Source: Trichomonas vaginalis G3
Taxonomy: Eukaryota; Parabasalia; Trichomonadida; Trichomonadidae
DNA: 64,000 bases
Reading direction: 5' to 3'
NCBI RefSeq assembly: GCF_026262505.1
Contig: NC_067203.1
Location: 3,410,001-3,474,000, forward strand
The position numbers and the translations under genes are program-made. Positions 1-9,772 of the stretch are shown here, one piece after another; position 1 is the first letter of the stretch; each line of letters begins with the position of its first letter. Below the pieces are notes generated by a model that saw only the letters and a program-made list of their open reading frames with translations, made no database searches and was not told the DNA's origin.

Positions 1-332
1 GAGATATCCAAGCTCTTCATAATAAGTTTTCGAATGTTTTAGATGAAATCAAAGATATCAACAGCAAAGTTAACTTTTTTTTTGAGGATGGAGAAGAAGA
101 GGAAGAAGAAGCTGACCCATTATTCCAATCACAAATAACTAGAGAACAGGAGATAAGGCTACTTTATAGAGAAATTCAGCAAATTCAACATGATGTAAAA
201 TCTTTAATTGATTTAATGGACTCTGGAAGATCTTCAGACAGAGCACAAGCAGCAAAAGTTCGACGACAGCTTGATGATCTTATGCAAATATTAGACGGAC
301 AGCTTTTTAGAGCTGAGCGCCTTATGAAATAA
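1..332 (+). CDS. C-terminal part of a coiled-coil host protein (5' end outside the window)
   Basis: An open frame runs from position 3 to a TAA at 330-332, about 109 residues. After a short acidic run of Glu (about residues 29-36) it is a charged helical segment rich in Gln, Arg, Asp and Leu in heptad-like spacing, typical of a coiled coil. No catalytic motif is visible. The next gene starts only 79 bases after the stop, normal for this genome. The family cannot be named from this tail; a nucleoporin, motor-associated or other scaffold protein are all possible. Confidence 0.6.
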   Translation, partial: DIQALHNKFSNVLDEIKDINSKVNFFFEDGEEEEEEADPLFQSQITREQEIRLLYREIQQIQHDVKSLIDLMDSGRSSDRAQAAKVRRQLDDLMQILDGQLFRAERLMK

Positions 333-411
333 ATAAAAAGTAAATTGTTTGTTTTTTTATAAAATTTTCAATTCAGATCTTTTCAAAAAAAAATTAATAA
401 ACGTCTACTCT

Positions 412-1911
412 ATGCTTGATTCTTTTAAGACTGGAAGTCTCCAAGATCATTCAAAACTAGTCAAATGGTCAGACAAACGCGACATTGTAGCCATTTGCTA
501 TTCTGGAAGTGACTCAATCGTTGAGTTACGTCGAATGGACTGGACAAGAGTCAATCAGATCGTATTAAATTCCAAAGCAACGCATCTCTGTTTCAGCCCC
601 GATGGAAAATCGATACTGATAGCAACAGAAAATCATAATTTATACCAGTATGATATCGAAACTACAAAAATAATTTCATCAAATCGCTTTAATTTTGAAA
701 TAACTGCAATTGCTTTTGCGGAATATAATGAAATTTCATTAATTGGTGTAGGCTTGGCCAATAATACTGTCACAATTTTTTCAGATTCTCATTTTGCTCT
801 TTCATGTTGTCATTTAGAACAAAATGCGATTGAGTTGTCAATCCAGTACGATAATGTATACATATTACATGAAGATTATATAACTATTCAAGTTTTTAAA
901 TTAGAATTCCTACATTTAGAATACAATTTAATTAAAACCGTATCTGATTCTCTATCTTCATTCTGGTTGCACACACAAATTATTAAAAATAGTATCAAAG
1001 AGTTTGATGACAAATGGCAAGTTTTTTGGAATGAGTTGAAGGATTTATCAGAGAACTCCGCAAAGTTTTCAAAATGTTTTTTGCTTGGACAACAGTTTGA
1101 GAGACCGATTAGTGAAACTCGTTTAGTTCATGTCAAAAAGCAAGTGGAGGAACTTATTTCCCAACTTCGTGATATTATAGCATCCAACGTAGTTCCTGCA
1201 TTACTACAATCTGATAAATCATGTCAACAAGTTGCTTTGGCCATAAAAATCTTCCCAAGAGATATCGGTTTAACTCTTCAATATGAAAAGTCAATCCCGC
1301 AACTGCAAGAATGTCTAAGCATATTGGAAACAATATCAAGACTTGAAGGATTTCTTAACGCTACTTTTGAAATTTTTTCAACTTCTCATCCTATCCTAGA
1401 AATCTTAGATAAAAATAGCATATCATGTTCATCATATTATGAGTTTTTATCTAAGTTCTTTAAGTACTTTCCAATTCATTCAATTTCTATTCATAATAAA
1501 ACTGAATCTGTTCCAATGTTTGAATCGAAACTTTGTTCGACATTCATATTAGAAGGGAACTACTCTATCCTGAACAAATCTTTCGTTACTACTGTTTCCC
1601 AAAATGAATTTTCATTATTGAATCTTGATACTGGTGAAAGAAGCAAATTCCAATCCGATTATATCATTGATATTGCATTTCCCTTTGGTGATGGTTGCAT
1701 TGGAGTCTTTTCTAAATCTGAAGAAAAATCATTTTTCCAGATGTTCGGGAGACCAACAGAAGAAGAAGAAACTCAAGGAATGTTAAGTGTTCCTACAGAA
1801 AATATAATTGCTTATGACATTAGTAATAGACGCTTGGCTTTATTACAATCGTCAAATAAGCTATTTTCAGTCGTTGATCTTGAATCTATTGCAGAAGAAG
1901 ATGAAGAATAA
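412..1911 (+). CDS. ANAPC4: APC4-like subunit of the anaphase-promoting complex
   Basis: 499 residues. APC4 is a scaffold subunit of the APC/C ubiquitin ligase that drives mitotic exit. The N-terminus has the APC4 WD40 layout: a K-x-V-x-W-S stretch and a short strand ending in 'RRMDWTRV' (about residues 15-45), then 'LCFSPDGKSILIAT' and 'LYQYDIE' as further blades. Residues about 160-360 are a long helical region resembling the APC4 helical domain, followed by beta-rich C-terminal blades and an acidic tail. The protein is shorter than animal APC4 (about 800 residues, from memory). I chose the ATG at 412; the frame is open back to 349 but has only a TTG there. The family call is from pattern recognition. 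Confidence 0.72.
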   Translation: MLDSFKTGSLQDHSKLVKWSDKRDIVAICYSGSDSIVELRRMDWTRVNQIVLNSKATHLCFSPDGKSILIATENHNLYQYDIETTKIISSNRFNFEITAIAFAEYNEISLIGVGLANNTVTIFSDSHFALSCCHLEQNAIELSIQYDNVYILHEDYITIQVFKLEFLHLEYNLIKTVSDSLSSFWLHTQIIKNSIKEFDDKWQVFWNELKDLSENSAKFSKCFLLGQQFERPISETRLVHVKKQVEELISQLRDIIASNVVPALLQSDKSCQQVALAIKIFPRDIGLTLQYEKSIPQLQECLSILETISRLEGFLNATFEIFSTSHPILEILDKNSISCSSYYEFLSKFFKYFPIHSISIHNKTESVPMFESKLCSTFILEGNYSILNKSFVTTVSQNEFSLLNLDTGERSKFQSDYIIDIAFPFGDGCIGVFSKSEEKSFFQMFGRPTEEEETQGMLSVPTENIIAYDISNRRLALLQSSNKLFSVVDLESIAEEDEE

Positions 1912-2382
1912 AACTGTTACTTTAATTTTAATTGTTCTCTCTTATATAATGACACAAAGGCTTATCTATCAGAAATTGTAATGTAAAGTCTGATGGCACT
2001 GATGCCTAGCCTTACTTAGATGGCGACCGTGCTGCTTAGTTACTTTACTTCAGACAATAGTATAGTATTTCAATAAATTTTCTCAAATGACAAAGAATTC
2101 ATTGTTTCTGTATTATGTGACTGTCGAAAATATATAGAAAGTGGTTGATATGAATTTATAAAATGAAAGGGCAAATAATCTACTTTTGGAACTAAAGATG
2201 ATTTTTAATATTTTTGATCGGATCTTTGTTGTGGATGAAATCTTTTCGTTTATTAAAATAATTTATGATCTGTTATTAAAATCGTATTTATAAATACACT
2301 TATTTTTAAGTATTATAATAAATTAATCCAATATATTTATTAAACCCCGAATAAATCAAAAATTTATATAAAATATTGTATT
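1912..2382. other. Intergenic region between the APC4-like gene and the Maverick target site
   Basis: AT-rich spacer without a convincing gene. The one notable part is a locally GC-richer stretch at about 1983-2059. It contains the complementary blocks GTAAAG (1983-1988) and CTTTAC (2043-2048), the alternative pair GTCTGA/TCAGAC, and a small GGCA-CTGA-TGCC hairpin. It could be a structured RNA or chance; no promoter was recognised. Confidence 0.3.
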
Positions 2383-2388
2383 TATTCC
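2383..2388. repeat. Target-site duplication of Maverick element 1, left copy (TATTCC)
   Basis: TATTCC immediately precedes the element's terminal AG and is repeated exactly at 28559-28564 just after its terminal CT. Six-base duplications are the norm for Maverick/Polinton integration. Confidence 0.93.
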
Positions 2389-2498
2389 AGTAGTATATGA
2401 GAGCGGGTTGTGTGACTTTTATTGCTGCATCTATATATAGACGATGCATTAAAATATATTTATTTATAAATCATTTAAAAAATAAATTATTTTAAAAT
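2389..2498 (+). repeat. Left terminal inverted repeat of element 1, outer part
   Basis: Positions 2389-2476 match the inverse of 28471-28558 essentially base for base. The TIR continues at 8392-8489, on the far side of the nested 5.9-kb element. Confidence 0.9.
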
Positions 2499-2903
2499 GG
2501 CGTGTGGGCAATTTTAACGACATTTTTAACGCGATACGAGCGTAAGTCCATAGAATGTGTTTTGAGGGAAACTATAAAAATCCAAAATAGAGGTAAGTGC
2601 GCCATTATTACCTGCGAAGTTACATGGAATAAATCGAAGAGTAAGTACAAGATGATCTTGCATCTTTCCAAGTAAATGAAATTTATTAAAATTAAGATGA
2701 TAATATTCATTTATAGTATGTGTATGATGTGTTTTCAAAATTTCTTCAAATAAAATGCAATGATAATTTTTGAATAATTTTTTCTTGTGTATATTTCATT
2801 TTTTATTAGTGAAAATATCATTACATCAATAAGGAAAGCACAATCCAAATTCATATTAGTTAAATTAATCTACGACCAAAAGCCCGCCAAATTTGAATTA
2901 AAC
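2499..2903 (+). repeat. Left arm (TIR) of the nested fold-back element
   Basis: Inverse of 7987-8391 with equal length and no indel noticed. Short frames inside the arm translate identically in both arms, which shows near-perfect identity. Confidence 0.88.
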
Positions 2904-3236
2904 CTCCAATTTAAAATTTTCAAGTCTACGGAACCATCCTTGGATCATAGTAATCATTCATTACAAAATGGAATCTTTTGGTATTGTGCGGGCGATACCA
3001 TAGATTTCTTTTTATTGATAATGCTATTGAACAAGCTCATTCCGTGGATTTTCATTTAGAACTTTGTTTCATGAGTTTCTGGAACAATATAACATCTGAA
3101 ACCTTTTGTGCGGGCAAAAGAAGGGATGTTTGTTGATTGAAAAATGCTCATTTAAAAGAAGTTCTGAAAAGAAATTTGGAGATGATTTGTGGGTTGTGTA
3201 AGGTGTAGGTGTTGTGATATATGTGGAATGGAATGA
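2904..3236. other. Unique filler between the arm and the forward minisatellite
   Basis: AT-rich sequence with no supported gene. A short frame at 2787-3059 crosses the arm boundary and looks fortuitous. Confidence 0.4.
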
Positions 3237-4455
3237 TCCTTACCTCAGTCATTGACTCATCCTTACCTCAGACAACAACTCATCCTTACCTCAGTCATAG
3301 ACTCATCCTTACCTCAGACAACAACTCATCCTTACCTTAGTCATAGACTCATCCTTACCTCAGACAACAACTCATCCTTACCTTAGTCATAGACTCATCC
3401 TTACCTCAGACAACAACTCATCCTTACCTCAGACAACAACTCATCCTTACCTCAGACAACAACTCATCCTTACCTCAGTCATAGACTCATCCTTACCTCA
3501 GTCATAGACTCATCCTTACTTCAGACAACAACTCATCCTTACCTCAGTCATAGACTCATCCTTACCTCAGTCATTGACTCATCCTTACCTCAGTCATAGA
3601 CTCATCCTTACCTCAGTCATTGACTCATCCTTACCTCAGTCATAGACTCATCCTTACCTCAGTCATAGACTCATCCTTACCTCAGTCATGACTCATCCTT
3701 ACCTCAGTCATAGACTCATCCTTACCTCAGTCATAGACTCATCCTTACCTCAGTCATTGACTTATCCTTACCTCAGTCATTGACTCATCCTTACCTCAGA
3801 CAACAACTCATCCTTACCTCAGACAACAACTCATCCTTACCTCAGTCAACAACTCATCCTTACCTCAGACAACAACTCATCCTTACCTCAGTCATAGACT
3901 CATCCTTACCTCAGACAACAACTCATCCTTACCTCAGTCATAGACTCATCCTTACCTCACAAGACTCATCCTTACCTCAGTCATAGACTCATCCTTACCT
4001 CAGTCATAGACTCATCCTTAACTCAGTCATAGACTCATCCTTACCTCAGTCATAGACTCATCCTTACCTCAGTCATAGACTCATCATTACCTCAGTCATA
4101 GACTCATCATTACCTCAGTCATATACTCATCCTTACCTCAGTCATTGACTTATCCTTACCTCAGTCATAGACTCATCCTTACCTCAGTCATTGACTCATC
4201 CTTACCTCAGACAACAACTCATCCTTACCTCAGTCATAGACTCATCCTTACCTCAGTCATTGACTCATCCTTACCTCAGACAACAACTCATCCTTACCTC
4301 AGACAACAACTCATCCTTACCTCAGACAACAACTCATCCTTACCTCAGTCATTGACTCATCCTTACCTCAGTCATTGACTCATCCTTACCTCAGTCATTG
4401 ACTCATCCTTACCTCAGTCATAGACTCATCCTTACCTCAGTCATAGACTCATCCT
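3237..4455 (+). repeat. 23-bp minisatellite, forward array (about 53 copies)
   Basis: Unit ACTCATCCTTACCTCA followed by one of a few 7-base endings: GTCATAG, GTCATTG or GACAACA. The 16-base core is almost invariant while the endings alternate without an obvious order. Occasional point variants and one shortened unit are present. The same satellite returns in inverted orientation at 4910-6651. Confidence 0.95.
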
Positions 4456-4909
4456 AACTCTTGCAATAACATATATTTACTTCAATGTATGTGAAATTTT
4501 CTCCCTAACTTATCAAATATCACTCAATTACTCAATTATTCTTTCTTAATTTAACTCCTTACCAGAACTTTACATTTAAATTCAAAATAATTTTATTATA
4601 TTAAATTTTCAAAACCATATTTTAGTTCAATACTATTATAGATATAACTTTGTCAATAATGAATATTTTCGCGATTTGGCAACGAAATATGAATCTCTGG
4701 CCGGTGTAGATTCAGAATCACTGGAAAATCAGATTTGGACAAGTATTCATTGAGTTATCAAAGATTTTATTCGTGGGTATAAATTAATTAATATGTGAAA
4801 TAATTATATAATAAGAGACGGATATCCAACACTCAGTCTCTCTTTGACATCCAACACTCAGTTTCTCTCAGAGACATCCAACACTATAATTTCTTATATA
4901 TATTCCTTA
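4456..4909. other. Spacer at the centre of the satellite palindrome
   Basis: AT-rich, about 450 bp, with three loose repeats of CATCCAACACTCAGT-like sequence near 4828-4884. No gene is supported. Confidence 0.5.
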
Positions 4910-6651
4910 GACTGAGGTAAGGATGAGTCAATGACTGAGGTAAGGATGAGTCAATGACTGAGGTAAGGATGAGTCAATGACTGAGGTAAGGATGAGTTGT
5001 TGTCTGAGGTAAGGATGAGTTGTTGTCTGAGGTAAGGATGAGTCTATGACTGAGGTAAGGATGAGTTGTTGTCTGAGGTAAGGATGAGTCTATGACTGAG
5101 GTAAGGATGAGTTGTTGTCTGAGGTAAGGATGAGTCTATGACTGAGGTAAGGATGAGTCTATGACTGAGGTAAGGATAAGTCAATGACTGAGGTAAGGAT
5201 GAGTCTATGACTGAGGTAAGGATGAGTCTATGACTAAGGTAAGGATGAGTCTATGACTGAGGTAAGGATGAGTCTATGACTGAGGTAAGGATGAGTCTAT
5301 GACTGAGGTAAGGATAAGTCAATGACTGAGGTAAGGATGAGTCTATGACTGAGGTAAGGATGAGTCTATGACTGAGGTAAGGATGAGTTGTTGTCTGAGG
5401 TAAGGATGACTTTTTGTCTGAGGTAAGGATGACTTTTTGTCTGAGGTAAGGATGAGTCAATGACTGAGGTAAGGATGAGTCTATGACTGAGGTAAGGATG
5501 AGTCTATGACTGAGGTAAGGATGAGTCAATGACTGAGGTAAGGATGAGTCTATGACTGAGGTAAGGATGAGTCAATGACTGAGGTAATGATGAGTCTATG
5601 ACTGAGGTAAGGATGAGTCTATGACTGAGGTAAGGATGAGTCTATGACTGAGGTAAGGATGAGTCTATGACTGAGGTAAGGATGAGTCAATGACTGAGGT
5701 AAGGATGAGTCTATGACTGAGGTAAGGATGAGTCTATGACTGAGGTAAGGATGAGTCAATGACTGAGGTAAGGATGAGTCTATGACTGAGGTAAGGATGA
5801 GTTGTTGTCTGAGGTAAGGATGAGTCAATGACTGAGGTAAGGATGAGTCTATGACTGAGGTAAAGATGACTTGTTGTCTCAGCTAAGGATGAGTTGTTGT
5901 ATGAGGTAAGGATGAGTCTATGACTAAGGTAAGGATGAGTTGTTGTCTGAGGTAAGGATGAGTCTATGACTGAGGTAAGGATGAGTTGTTGTCTGAGGTA
6001 AGGATGAGTCTATGACTGAGGTAAGGATGAGTCAATGACTGAGGTAAGGATGAGTTGTTGTCTGAGGTAAGGATGAGTCTATGACTGAGGTAAGGATGAG
6101 TTGTTGTCTGAGGTAAGGATGAGTCTATGACTAAGGTAAGGATGAGTTGTTGTCTGAGGTAAGGATGAGTCTATGACTGAGGTAAGGATGACTTTTTGTC
6201 TGAGGTAAGGATGAGTTGTTGTCTGAGGTAAGGATGAGTTGTTGTCTGAGGTAAGGATGAGTCAATGACTGAGGTAAGGATGACTTTTTGTCTGAGGTAA
6301 GGATGACTTTTTGTCTGAGGTAAGGATAAGTCAATGACTGAGGTAAGGATGAGTCTATGACTGAGGTAAGGATGAGTTGTTGTCTGAGGTAAGGATGAGT
6401 CTATGACTAAGGTAAGGATGACTTTTTGTCTGAGGTAATGATGAGTCAATGACTGAGGTAAGGATGAGTCTATGACTGAGGTAAGGATGAGTTGTTGTCT
6501 GAGGTAAGGATGAGTCAATGACTGAGGTAAGGATGAGTTGTTGTCTGAAGTAAGGATGAGTCTATGACTGAGGTAAGGATGAGTCAATGACTGAGGTAAG
6601 GATGAGTTGTTGTCTGAGGTAAGGATGAGTTGTTGTATGAGGTAAGGATGA
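4910..6651 (-). repeat. 23-bp minisatellite, reverse array (about 76 copies)
   Basis: The same 23-bp unit as at 3237-4455, on the opposite strand. It has an additional ending class giving ACTTTTTGTC on the plus strand, absent from the forward array, so the two arrays evolved separately after the inversion or were seeded differently. Apparent reading frames in the array are repeat artefacts. Confidence 0.95.
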
Positions 6652-7568
6652 TTTATTCTCTTCACTACCTATTACTGACGGGTCCATGGTAGTATTCATT
6701 TTATTTTTATCGTTTTATTTTCCTTCAATTTCAACTCTAAGCATCAACTATCACACAATAGTTCCTCTACCTTACACCCAACCAATCCCATATTGAATCT
6801 TAACTTTTCCTCCTGATATTGATAAAATAAATTTCAATTGTTCGTTTCCAGATCTTGTTAAAGAAAAAAAATTCACTCCTCTTAGATACAAAGAGAACTA
6901 CTCTATCTAAATTTTTCAAAAAAAATACATTTTCTTATTTTACATATTAAAAAGTACCAATTTTTATTTCAAAATTTGAAATTTATGATTTTTTTGGAAA
7001 ACTTTTCGATTTTCTGACACGGTAGATGCTTTTTATTTTATACACTATGCCTAAAATTAACTTTTCAAACTAAAAAAATCCTAATTAGATAATTTTTCAA
7101 ATATTTAATCAGTTAAATTGAATATTATTAAACTATGTTATTATTTAAATAATTTCCATCTTTTGTAATGCATCAGCACATTACCTGAAAACTTTTTAAT
7201 CATTCTAGAACAAACCAACATCGTATAATCCCATCATAGCTAATCATCCATTACAATTCTGCCTATTCAAGAGCTCGTGGTGAATTTCCTAAGTTCATTC
7301 CCATTCAAAATAAAGATATTCAACAAATTTCTTCCAAAAGAACTTCGTAAACTAACTAACAAGAATAACATCTTCCATTATTTTCAACATAAATACATTT
7401 TCAAAGAATAAAATGTTCTTTAATGATTTTTTATTTGGTGAGAAATCTTGCAACATTATTCTTTCATACTCAACTTCAATACAACAACTAACATATGATA
7501 GTTGGAAAAAATCACATAATAGAGCAGGTAAGTATTGTGAAGCTGAACTTTTATTTATCTGGTGTGAT
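6652..7568. other. AT-rich filler of the nested element
   Basis: No supported gene. Contains AT-rich tracts and a weak frame at about 7413-7568 that runs into the 43-bp repeats. Confidence 0.4.
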
Positions 7569-7826
7569 ATGACCAAGCGAGGGACTCAGACTGCTGTATC
7601 TGTGGAGCAACATGACCAAGCGAGGGACTCAGACTGCTGTATCTGTGGAGCAACATGACCAAGCGAGGGACTCAGACTGCTGTATCTGTGGAGCAACATG
7701 ACCAAGCGAGGGACTCAGACTGCTGTATCTGTGGAGCAACATGACCAAGCGAGGGACTCAGACTGCTGTATCTGTGGAGCAACATGACCAAGCGAGGGAC
7801 TCAGACTGCTGTATCTGTGGAGCAAC
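7569..7826 (+). repeat. Six exact tandem copies of a 43-bp repeat
   Basis: The unit begins ATGACCAAGCGAGGGACT and ends GTGGAGCAAC. 258 bases equal exactly 6 x 43, with no differences seen between copies, so the array is recent. It is unrelated to the 23-bp satellite and has no inverted partner in the left half of the nested element. Confidence 0.93.
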
Positions 7827-7986
7827 ATGACAAGGTGATTCAGTTTGCATTGATTGATAGTTCAATATCAAACCAATACTTCTCTTCCATGTTGCGGGCA
7901 TGGCGAGGCATTTTCAAGATTGGTACCGAAATTGGCTACTATCCCTAAATGCAACAATCATAAATGACACTTTTATCAAAAAACGT

Positions 7987-8391
7987 GTTTAATTCAAATT
8001 TGGCGGGCTTTTGGTCGTAGATTAATTTAACTAATATGAATTTGGATTGTGCTTTCCTTATTGATGTAATGATATTTTCACTAATAAAAAATGAAATATA
8101 CACAAGAAAAAATTATTCAAAAATTATCATTGCATTTTATTTGAAGAAATTTTGAAAACACATCATACACATACTATAAATGAATATTATCATCTTAATT
8201 TTAATAAATTTCATTTACTTGGAAAGATGCAAGATCATCTTGTACTTACTCTTCGATTTATTCCATGTAACTTCGCAGGTAATAATGGCGCACTTACCTC
8301 TATTTTGGATTTTTATAGTTTCCCTCAAAACACATTCTATGGACTTACGCTCGTATCGCGTTAAAAATGTCGTTAAAATTGCCCACACGCC
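7987..8391 (-). repeat. Right arm (TIR) of the nested fold-back element
   Basis: Inverse of 2499-2903. Confidence 0.88.
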
Positions 8392-8489
8392 ATTTTAAAA
8401 TAATTTATTTTTTATCTTTTACAAAAGAAGCTATATATAGATGATGTCAGATATTCCGCAATTAATTAAACATTGTTTAAATCCTGAAT
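8392..8489 (+). repeat. Left terminal inverted repeat of element 1, inner part
   Basis: Matches the inverse of the inner right TIR (from 28356), with one base difference near 8460. The last 46 bases are also the start of a small reading frame (8444). Confidence 0.88.
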
Positions 8490-8551
8490 TCTTTAAATCT
8501 AGTATATACGAGAGAGTAAAAGAAATTAGAAATAATTATTTTCATGAATGA
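8444..8551 (+). CDS. 35-residue protein whose N-terminus is encoded by the left TIR
   Basis: Starts MSDIPQLIKHCLNPE and then diverges (stop at 8549-8551); an extra ATG lies one codon upstream. A sister frame at the opposite end of the element (28282-28401, minus strand) begins MSDIPRLIKHCLNPE because the TIR carries the first 15 or so codons, and then continues with another C-terminus. The function is unknown. That both TIR copies lead into open frames suggests they are translated, but the frames are short. Confidence 0.4.
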   Translation: MSDIPQLIKHCLNPEFFKSSIYERVKEIRNNYFHE

Positions 8552-8571
8552 AAAATAAACTTTAAACATTT

Positions 8572-9732
8572 ATGTCTTACAATTTTGAATATTTTATTTT
8601 TATTTTGTTTGAAATGAGTGTCAAAACTAACGATGTTAAAAAATTAGGATTCACAAACGAGGAAATAAAGGATATATTAGAGGAGGCGGGTTATGAAGTT
8701 GATAAATATTATTTAAGAAATTGTCAAAAATTTGCCGAGTTCTTAAATGAATTTGATTATGATGGAAAAATGAATAAAGATGATGTTATAAATTTCTTAT
8801 ATCCCACATCTGAAAAAGAAGAAAAACCAAAAGAACCTGATGTTTTCCCTGAATATTATGAAGAACGGATAAAAGATGATGATGAATATGATGAAATTGA
8901 AATTGAAAGATTGGAAAAAATAAGAGATGAAATAGATGAAAAAATTAAGGAATTAAGAGAAGTTGAAAAATATAATGAAAATGAAGTAGAGGGTTTAATG
9001 AATATCCCAGCTTCAGAATCAGAAGTTCAGAAATCACATGAAGAAAGATATAAAAATTATGTCTCAGAATCAACACAAAATTTATTAGATGGTGAAATAG
9101 ACGAAACACTTTCAGAAGAAGGTACTAAATTTATTCGTAAACATAAGTTACAATTTATTGATAATGAAGAATACCCTTGTATCTTACTTTCACCCCCTCT
9201 CGATTCCGAAAAATTCAAAAAAGCTCTTAAAAACGTGACATATGCAACTAATACGATTAAGAAAGAAGATCATGATATTTACACAAATTATTATTTAAAT
9301 AAATGCACAGGTGTTGATAAAGTTTTTGATTTATTAGATAAAATATCAAAAGAAACCATTGGAACCTATAAAATTTTGTGTGATTGTGGTTTCATTGTTG
9401 AAGATACCAATAATGTTTCATATGAAAGAACAGCACCGAAGGAAGATGAAGTGGAAAGGTCTATACCATTCGTTATTAAGAACATAAAAGATATGAAAAC
9501 ATATAAGCATTATATTTATTCATTTATTTCAGAAAAAATGGAAGCAACCCATAAAACATCTTCTCATCATTTTATAGCTATTCATACATTCCTTTTCAAA
9601 GTTGTGAAATTAAATAAGACAGGAATTAGATTTAATGTATCAGGGTACACATTCTTGAGTAAATTAAAATGTATTCGTCACGTCGCAGATGATAAAAATT
9701 TATGTGTTCTTAATTCATTTTATGGGCTTTGA
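8572..9732 (+). CDS. Acidic helical protein upstream of the polymerase gene (element 1)
   Basis: 386 residues; a second ATG at 8614 is a plausible start. The N-terminus (about residues 20-75) looks like a small helical domain with an EEIKDILEEAGYEVDKYYL stretch; a similar LSKLEHSEIKQLLTEANI stretch opens the polymerase region of element 2. The middle (about 80-140) is Glu/Lys-rich and coiled-coil-like. The C-terminal 200 residues are globular and end in 'NLCVLNSFYGL'. It precedes polymerase B by 40 bases on the same strand, so a role in replication (terminal-protein or polymerase-associated) is plausible but inferred. Confidence 0.6.
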   Translation: MSYNFEYFIFILFEMSVKTNDVKKLGFTNEEIKDILEEAGYEVDKYYLRNCQKFAEFLNEFDYDGKMNKDDVINFLYPTSEKEEKPKEPDVFPEYYEERIKDDDEYDEIEIERLEKIRDEIDEKIKELREVEKYNENEVEGLMNIPASESEVQKSHEERYKNYVSESTQNLLDGEIDETLSEEGTKFIRKHKLQFIDNEEYPCILLSPPLDSEKFKKALKNVTYATNTIKKEDHDIYTNYYLNKCTGVDKVFDLLDKISKETIGTYKILCDCGFIVEDTNNVSYERTAPKEDEVERSIPFVIKNIKDMKTYKHYIYSFISEKMEATHKTSSHHFIAIHTFLFKVVKLNKTGIRFNVSGYTFLSKLKCIRHVADDKNLCVLNSFYGL

Positions 9733-9772
9733 AAAATAAAGTTTATTTTTTTAATTTTTTATTCTTACATAA

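Larger units (their letters stand above)
2499..8391. mobile_element. Gene-free fold-back element nested in the left TIR of element 1
   Basis: A 5.9-kb palindromic unit with 405-bp terminal arms at 2499-2903 and 7987-8391 (first bases GGCGTGTGGGC). It is flanked on each side by ATTTTAAAAT (2489-2498 and 8392-8401), a possible 10-bp target duplication that is itself a palindrome. The surrounding TIR sequence extends the symmetry to 427 bp (2477-2903 and 7987-8413). Inside are only satellites and AT-rich filler, with no transposase, so it would be a non-autonomous DNA transposon. Long TIRs and a 9-10-bp duplication would fit a MULE relative; the family is unproven. Confidence 0.7.

Noticed and set aside
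349-411. N-terminal extension of the APC4-like protein
   Set aside because: Only a TTG is available there; the ATG at 412 fits the WD40 start better.
1983-2059. Hammerhead ribozyme or tRNA
   Set aside because: CTGATG is present but no GAAA core partner was found, and the stems do not form a tRNA cloverleaf.
3237-6651. Possible CRISPR array
   Set aside because: No unique spacers; the units are contiguous tandem copies in a eukaryotic genome.
3780-6665. Open frames encoding Thr-His-Pro-Tyr-Leu repeats
   Set aside because: They are products of the 23-bp satellite, shift frame with unit variants and occur on both strands, so they are not genes.
2492-8398. Two 70-codon frames at 2492-2738 and again at 8152-8398
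   Set aside because: The same sequence in the two arms of the fold-back element; overlapping frames of similar length, no start context and no family similarity.
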